NCBI GenBank assembly: GCA_958510825.1
Contig: OY294048.1
Location: 29,291,026-29,355,025 of the forward strand
Length of the DNA: 64,000 bases
From: Brachypterus glaber
Taxonomy: Eukaryota; Arthropoda; Insecta; Coleoptera; Kateretidae
Reading direction: 5' to 3'
Shown: positions 57,564-64,000 of the stretch, piece after piece
Layout: each line of letters begins with the position of its first letter
Numbering within the stretch: the first letter of the stretch is position 1
The notes under the pieces: generated by a model
Seen by the model: the letters and a program-made list of their open reading frames with translations, nothing else
The model's database searches: none
What the model was told of the DNA's origin: nothing
Made by a program: the position numbers and the translations under genes

Positions 57564-58585
57564 ATACACGGTGTATTTGAAATACGGTCCGAAAAATTAA
57601 GGGGTGATACATCATAAAATATGAAAAAAATATCCTATAAACATATGTCTAAAAATATGTCGTAAGAGAGCTACGCCCCTTAGGAAGGGGCTAAAAAAAT
57701 CTGTTTTTATTTAATAACTCAGGAACCTTTTTAGATATAGCAACGAGCTTTTGCACTTGAATTAACCCTAATAAGGCTTATCTTCGATTTTAATGTACTT
57801 ATTTTAACCAGGGGTGTGCAAAACGGGGGGGGGGGCTTATCAGTTTTTTGTTTTAAACTTTTTTCTTTGTAACTTTTTTGTAATTTTATTTTTGGAATAT
57901 GATTTATCAGGTCAAAATACATAAACTGTAGGTCGAAAAAAATTAAATTAATTTGAAGATGAAATTGCACGGGTCGAGGACGAAAAATTTAATAGTAATA
58001 TGTTGAAAACCAAAATTTCAATCATTCGAAATGTACATGAAAAACTAAGAAAAAACCTCATATACAAGTACTTCCAAAAATAAATTCTAAGAGCTATGGT
58101 ATCCTAAAAATGCAACATTTCTAAAGGACCATAGTAGCTTTCAAAACCATTTTCGACCTACATCTATAAAAACTTTTTTTCTTAGTTTTTGATATAGAAT
58201 AAGTATGATTGAAATGTTGAAACATTTTAGTAATCAATTTTTCGTCTTCGAACCGTGAAATTTCACCTTCAAAAAACTTTTTCTCGAAAACGGTTAATCC
58301 TACAGTTTTACATCAAGAGTATTTTTGTATGTATTTTAACCTAAAGAATCATATTCCAAAGCTAAAATAACAGAAAAAAAATGAACAGAAAAAAAAAATG
58401 AACAGAAAAAAGTTTGGGAGAAAAAACTGTTTAGCACACCCCTGCTTAAAATAAGTACATGAAAATAACTTACAAAGATCGGCCTTATTATACAGTATCT
58501 CAAAGGGTTCCTGAGTTCATTAATATAAACCGAATGTTTTAGCCCCTTTCAATTTTTGGACCCTATATAAAATACACAGTGTATA
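57564..58585. mobile_element. Foldback element, ACAGGGT family, copy E (decayed)
   Basis: Ends TACACGGTGTATTTGAAATA and AAAATACACAGTGTATA. It has internal blocks in common with copies B and D (TCCTATAAACATATGTC, TCGAAAACGGTTAATCC), with many small deletions. Confidence 0.8.
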
Positions 58586-59544
58586 GATCGACTAGAATTT
58601 TTTCAACTACGCATGCCACCATCACCAAAAATATACTAGGCACTCTAGATCCAATAGCGGATACATATCTGCGAGCTTAATTCTTTACCCCCTACATACT
58701 CAAAATAAAACGCGAAATTTAAAGCTATCGGTCTATGGGACATAATCTCCACCACTGAAAGTATTTCGCCTTAATAATTCGGTTAGCTTAAGAATTTAAC
58801 TTTGATTACAAGTAATATAGTAATAGGTATTTGAATACTAACGGTAAAATCTTGAAAAAAATTAAAAAATAATTAAAAAATGTAAATACCATTAAACATT
58901 AATATAAACATTCATATAAGTATATTAATCATTTAAATCGTCGAAAACAAGTTTAATATGATTAATTAATAACTTGGCTGCTAAACATTAACGCCAATAA
59001 ATATATTTCCCTGTCTAAATTGTCATACCTTACGAAAATTAAGATGTACAAATGGAATTTTGAATCACATTTAAAGAATTTCTCAAAAAATATGTTTGAT
59101 TCCAACTTTATTAATTGCGTTACTGACAAGCCTAATACAGACGTTAAATCATTCAAGAAAATAAATTATTATAGAGTTACATTAGGAGATATTAGACACA
59201 GGGTTGTCCACTGCTATTTATAGATCTTAGTAGTATGCATTTATAATTAAAAAGTTACTTGACAGATTATAAGATGGCATGGGCTGGAAAGTTTTTTATA
59301 AATAAGCATCAAGCTAGAACCAAAAACTGAAGTAGAATTTGATCAATCGAGAGAGTTAGCAACTCTGCCATAATATTCAAATTTTAACAAAATACATTCT
59401 ATGTCCAACAGATTGAATGCTTAGGTCATATCGAAGGACATTAGTTATTTCATAGATTAAATATTTTAAAGTAAAATGTAAAAACCAAAAACCCGACTAC
59501 GAAAAATATATATAAAATACCTAGGCCTAATAAAGAAAATAAAA
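58586..59544. other. Spacer without recognised gene
   Basis: AT-rich. A short plus-strand open stretch ending at 59223 has reasonable composition but no family match and no good start. Confidence 0.45.
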
Positions 59545-59960
59545 AAACTGCTGCCAACAAAAAACAAACGTTCCCCTAGAGGCCTAGGTTCATTAAAATC
59601 AAAAACGAAAAAAATTAAAAAACAAAATTAAAAAATATATGAAAAACATTTCAACAAAATTTTCATTTTTTCAAAAAAAAAATCATTTGTAAAACCAAAA
59701 ATAAATTAAAAATAATTGTTTTTACCCCATTTCATCCCCTTATACACCTCGGTTTTACCAAAAACAATTCCAGCCTGGAACTCTGAATAATTATTCAGAG
59801 TTCCAGGCTGATTATAATCAACCTATGTTCAAAATTTGAAGTCTTTAGTTCAAAGCGTTCTCGAGTTATCATGGTCAAAAATTTCCAGGACAGACAGACA
59901 GAAATGAAATTATAGTTTTTGGATATAAAACGTCGAGAAATGTAAAAAAAGCAATACAAA
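59545..59960 (+). repeat. Repeat shared with 20035-20290
   Basis: Common blocks: CTGCCAACAAAA/CTGCCGACAAAA, CTAGGTTCATTAAAA/CTAGGTTCAATAAAA, and TTTTTACCC...CCCC...TTTTACCAAAAACAAT. A perfect 40-bp palindrome (59771-59810) follows, then a GACAGACAGACAG run. Confidence 0.7.
59771..59810. repeat. Perfect 40-bp palindrome
   Basis: CAGCCTGGAACTCTGAATAA is followed directly by its exact reverse complement. The corresponding site at 20260 is not palindromic, so it arose in this copy. Confidence 0.95.
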
Positions 59961-61435
59961 TTTTTCTACATTTTTTTGCTAACGCAAGACTTCTTGGGGA
60001 AACTAAAAAATTGAAACTTTAGCGAACTTTTGCGGATCGTATGATCGTAATAAAAATCTATAGATTTTGATAAAAAAGATTTGTATTTATAAAGTGGGTG
60101 AGCCAATTATTACCATGTTAAGACACCTTATTTTAAACTGCATTCAAATTTATTTGTTATCACCTGAAACTTTACTACATTAACAATAAACATATCTTTA
60201 TTCTAATGGGTAAAAAATAAACAAAATACAGGAGATTTAAAGAAAATATTATTGCTTTTTAAAAAAGAATGCATACTGACAATATTAGGAACCCAGACAC
60301 ATGTCCCAAATATTGCCAGAGTACTGGCGATAACAGTAAAAAACAAAATTACAAAAAATTAACAAAATAATAAGAAAATATTGTGAAATAATAAAAAATT
60401 TAGCTATTCTTAGGTACAATTTGGGTATTAAATGACAATTTGTCGTTTTTAGTAAGTCCCACGCACTCTTCATGTACGTATCGATAACAATCTCATATCG
60501 ACCTGGCGATTCTCTTCAGAACTCTCTGATTTCTTCGTTGCGTCACCCGCATGATCAGGAAGAATTATTTGACTCCTAGATCATTAAAATCGACTTAGTA
60601 GTTCACACATAAAAAAATACGTACATAAAAACAGGTTAAAAACATAACCCTTCTTCCGCGAGTAGTCGGGTAATAAATAGTATGTATAAGAAAATGTAAA
60701 AACGAATCAGGGGTAGTAGGGTGCCCAGAGTTTTGACTTTTTTTTGAATTTTAAAGGTCTTACCCCCCAAAGTTGTTCATTGGGGTGAGTAGATTACCAC
60801 GCTATTTTTTCAGAATTTTAAAAAAATATTTAGAGGTGGCGCACAGCCGTTTTTTGCAAAAATAATCGTTTCTCCAGATTAAATTTTTTTTAGGGCCTAT
60901 TAAAGATAAATAAAAATGCTTTTTGCACAGTACGGAGATCTAGGATAAATAAGGAAGAACCCTGATTTTTTTCAAATTTTTTCATCAACAAACGGCCTTG
61001 TTGTGACCTAGAAAAGTCAAAATTTTGATGTTATCCCTAATTTAGGGTGCCGGTAATAGCACATTCAATTTTTTCACTCCGGTCAAAAATTTTTTGGTTT
61101 TTACATAAAATTTTTATTTTTCCCACATTTAGCAAATAAATTAGATTTTATTTATAAAATTTATATGTTAAAAAAATAAAAAAAGTACTAAAAAAAATAA
61201 AAAGTTTTTAAATGATTTTTTTTTTGTAAATTGGTTTCCTGGATCCAAAAATGCAAAAATATACAGGGGTTCGTTTGAAAAAAATAATTTAACTAATGGT
61301 AAAAGTCTATCAGCAATTTTCTTGTTTTCGTTTTGCACGAACTCTACTTTTTCTATATTTTTTTACCATTTTCATTTTTTTTTTCTTTCTAGCTTTATAC
61401 GATTCTTTTTTGACGAGGATATAAATTTATTCAAT
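59961..61435. other. Spacer without recognised gene
   Basis: AT-rich with poly-A/T blocks. No credible frame. GGTGGCGCACAGCCG near 60835 stands out in composition only. Confidence 0.5.
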
Positions 61436-61449
61436 ATTGGACTTTTTTT

Positions 61450-61611
61450 TACGTTAACATCATCAGGTACTAATATTATAAAAATATTTTAAAAAGTTAG
61501 AATTTAAGTTTTAAATTATTTTTAAATTGTGTAATTTTTTAATTTTAATATAAATTCTAACTTTTTAAAATGTTTTTATAATATTAGTATCTGATGATGT
61601 TAACGTAAATA
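61450..61611. repeat. Palindrome with TACGTTAACATCATCAGGT ends
   Basis: The arm 61450-61506 is inverted at 61553-61611. The right end runs into the hammerhead-like motif, and the left end holds its inverted, truncated 5' half. Confidence 0.8.
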
Positions 61612-61632
61612 GTTAACGAAACTGCAGTAATA
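61588..61632 (+). ncRNA. Hammerhead-like motif (HHR-5), weak stem I
   Basis: CUGAUGA 61591-61597, extra U, stem II GUUAAC/GUUAAC (61599-61604, 61612-61617), GAAA 61618-61621, C-G stem III with a UGCA loop, GUA triplet ending 61629. Stem I is only UAU/AUA. Probably a decayed relative of HHR-3. Confidence 0.35.
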
Positions 61633-61644
61633 AACCATTTTATC

Positions 61645-62500
61645 ACATGTGAAGTTTAATTAAAATAAAATAAATTTTAACCTAGTTAACAACTGCACTA
61701 TAAGGAGTCACACATTATTTTTAACAAAACATGGATGAATTTCCAGATTATACAAAAATAATAGTAATATCAAGTTGCTAGTAGTGAAAACATGTCTTGT
61801 TTATACATGTATTGTTTATACTGCCTGATAATTAAGCACTATTTACAGGAACCTAACTTTGCTTTTATATTTTGGATAACCCTGATTTTAAAATTAAACC
61901 GAAGAAAACTAATATTAAGAGATTTCATCTTTAAAAACTCAATTAGGTAGTGTTAAAAGTAGCACGCATACCTAACAATGTCTTATCAAAAGCAACTTAA
62001 CTTAGAACAGCTATAAGCTTTTTGATTTCGATGAAATTCTATGATAGAATTGGAGCTTATCTCAGTTTAATTACAGCTTTTAGTGTCGTCCTCTTTCATG
62101 TTTTACGGTCTCTGCGATGGATTTTTAAAGTACCAATTTCAGTTCCTAATGCTCGTAAATTTCTTTATTTAATTTACAAATATTCTAAACATTGTAAAAT
62201 GTGTACAAAAATAAAATTGTTGAAAATTTTACTATTGAACACTGAAAATTGAGTTTTAATTGTTACTCACATTGCGCAACCGTGTAGAAAATTACAGTTT
62301 TACAGTTTTTTTTTAGTTATTTTTGTGTTAATATTTTATTAAAAAAAATACATATTACGGAATAAAGAAACAAGCCTTGAAGATATATTATGTTACGCAT
62401 TCCATTATATACTATTCACAGTAAATGGTATATTGCATTTTCCTAAATAATTCAATTCAAAATTAAAAAAAAAATCAAAAAAAAAATATTTATTTATACC
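61645..62500. other. Spacer without recognised gene
   Basis: AT-rich. A frame at 62022-62252 has a hydrophobic N-terminal stretch, but I recognise no family and no supporting context. Confidence 0.4.
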
Positions 62501-62501
62501 A

Positions 62502-62612
62502 AGGGACTAAACTGGCTGTTTTAGTCCCGCTGCATGAGTGTTTCCTGAGCGAGCGCAGCGAGCGAGGGAACCAGAAATACAAGGGACTAAAACAGCCACG
62601 TTTAGTCCTGAG
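62502..62612. repeat. Inverted repeat around a GC-rich GAGCGAGCGCAGCGAGCG core
   Basis: AAGGGACTAAACTGGCTGTT at 62502 is inverted near 62590 (AACAGCCACGTTTAGTCC). Each arm is itself partly self-complementary (GGGACTAAA and TTTAGTCCC). The core is far more GC-rich than its surroundings. Confidence 0.75.
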
Positions 62613-63440
62613 GTATATACACTATTTTTTGCAGGGCCAAACATAATTTAGGTAGGTAGATAAAATTAAAATTAAAAACCATGCTTCTAAAATCGGTTGT
62701 TTTATTTTCGTAATTTAATCAAGATGCCTGTAAATTGCGAAAAGTCAGTTTCACGGCTATCGCGATTTCAATTGTTTTTTAATATGGTTGACACAAACGT
62801 CAAAAAAAAATGGACGAAAATGATAAATTTTAAGTAATGCATAAATTGTTATAACAATGTTATTTTTGAAGGTTTTCTTTGTTAAAATCAAATAAATTGG
62901 TTTGAATCGCTAATTTATTACAAAACATCACCAAACCTAATTTTTGAACCAGCAAAGTACAAAGTAAGTATAATATTTTAATACTTTCAAGGTTGCCGTG
63001 ATTTTTAATTCCTTGGGAGAAAAACGGCAAGTTTAGTCCCGAAAATGAAAGCGTAAAATTAGGTTTTAGTCTTGGTCGTGCAAAAATTAAATTTATTTTA
63101 AATTTTCTTTTTGCAAAAAACTAAAAAATAAAAAAAAATAAAAAAATAAACAATTTATTTTAAAAATATGATATTAAAAAAAAAACAAAAAAATAAAAAA
63201 AAAATACAATTTTTTTTTTGCGAAAAACTAAAAATTATTGAAAAAAAAATTAAAAAAGATAAATTTTAATTTTTTTTTTAAGTTTAACCCCACATAAATT
63301 TCTTGTTTTTGGGGGGATTATTTTCAAAATTGGTAGAATTGATCATAATAAAAGTAATTTTTCCTCAAAACTTACGTTGATCGGAATTTTCTTTCAGCTT
63401 TTTTCGATTTTTTAAAAGTTTAACCTTCCATAACTTTTTT
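62613..63440. other. AT-rich spacer with homopolymer blocks
   Basis: 63100-63290 consists mainly of A/T runs. No gene. Confidence 0.6.
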
Positions 63441-63446
63441 TTGTAG

Positions 63447-63493
63447 TTGGAAGATTCCTATTGTTTAAAAAAAAAACAATAGGAATCTTCCAA
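63447..63493. repeat. Hairpin, 19-bp perfect arms
   Basis: TTGGAAGATTCCTATTGTT (63447-63465) and its exact complement (63475-63493), separated by an A-rich loop. Confidence 0.9.
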
Positions 63494-63888
63494 TCACAGA
63501 ACCCCATTTTTTCTGAGAATTCCAAGTCGATCAGATTATTCGTTTTAGAGTTATCGTGTTAACAAATATCGTGACATTGGACGGACTAACAGACAGATAG
63601 ACGGACTGACAATAAAAAATTTTTAGTTTTTTTTTCATGAATCCAAGAAATCCAAGAATTTTTTGTCTGGGACGATTTTTTTAAAATTTTGGTTTGAAAT
63701 TGTTGGAAATTTCCTCCTTAACAAAATTGGTTATATGCATTTTTATTGTAAGATGCATATTAAGCAACTCAACCCTAAAATTTAAGATAGCGGACCCCTT
63801 ACGCAAATCACCCGGTGAAAAAATAACTGAAGTGTTGTGTTACCTTCCAGTACTACGCTTTAAAATATCAGCCCGTGTACATACAGTG

Positions 63889-64000
63889 CGGTCCAAAAGT
63901 CACCCCCCCCCCTTTTAACTTTTGAACGAGTTGAGATATCGACTTCAAATTTAGAACTCTTAAATAAGACAACTTAAACTATCTTTTAGCATATATTTGA
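63889..64000 (+). repeat. Repeat start shared with 50207, cut by the window end
   Basis: CAGTGCGGTCCAAAAGTCACC, then GAGATATCGACTTCAAATTT and AAGACAACTTAAACTA, as at 50207-50310. The element continues past the window. Confidence 0.75.

Noticed and set aside
59020..59223. Open stretch ending in a coding-like KINYYRVTLGDI segment
   Set aside because: No ATG, no recognised family and decayed repeats on both sides; too little to call.

Overview
This is AT-rich eukaryotic DNA, almost certainly from an insect. The evidence is a DUF229-family gene with a 68-bp GT-AG intron, a CR1/Jockey-type non-LTR retrotransposon, and short relics that look like hAT, piggyBac and Tc1/mariner elements. I cannot name the order; a beetle or hemipteran with a large, repeat-rich genome would fit. 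Two runs of exactly 200 N (11827-12026, 40862-41061) are assembly gaps of arbitrary size.

Host coding content is very low. The only convincing host-type gene is the 3' part of a DUF229 (alkaline-phosphatase/sulfatase-fold) gene at about 4.0-5.4 kb. The only other long intact frame is ORF2 of a nearly complete CR1-like retrotransposon (36.1-40.3 kb, minus strand). Its ORF1 has one frameshift, and the whole element sits inside a TIR element. A dead CR1-type 3' fragment lies at 28.3-28.8 kb, and an unrecognised coiled-coil-like coding relic at 45.6-46.0 kb.

Everything else is repeats. Long palindromic (foldback) elements are unusually dense: 0-3.4, 7-11.6, 13.7-14.8, 25.0-26.1, 31.0-32.2, 42.1-42.8, 48.4-49.6, 50.7-51.5, 55.5-56.7, 56.7-57.5 and 57.6-58.6 kb. 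The 7-11 kb element has two opposed arrays of a GC-richer 130-bp monomer and is organised like a Drosophila FB element. Five loci belong to one 0.7-1.2 kb foldback family with ACAGGGT or related termini.

The most interesting content is a set of hammerhead-ribozyme motifs. Two (15199-15283 and 43952-44038) have every core element of a type I hammerhead: CUGAAGA, stem II, GAAA, a minimal stem III, a cleavage triplet, and a long stem I with internal loops. A third copy, inverted beside the second, has lost GAAA. Three weaker hammerhead-like loci occur at 24.4, 43.2 and 61.6 kb. The 43.2-kb one sits in a 261-bp insertion flanked by a 12-bp direct repeat, and a related repeat copy elsewhere in the window gives an empty-site comparison. 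Together these suggest small ribozyme-bearing mobile units of the retrozyme or Penelope-like kind. No protein gene for them is visible here.
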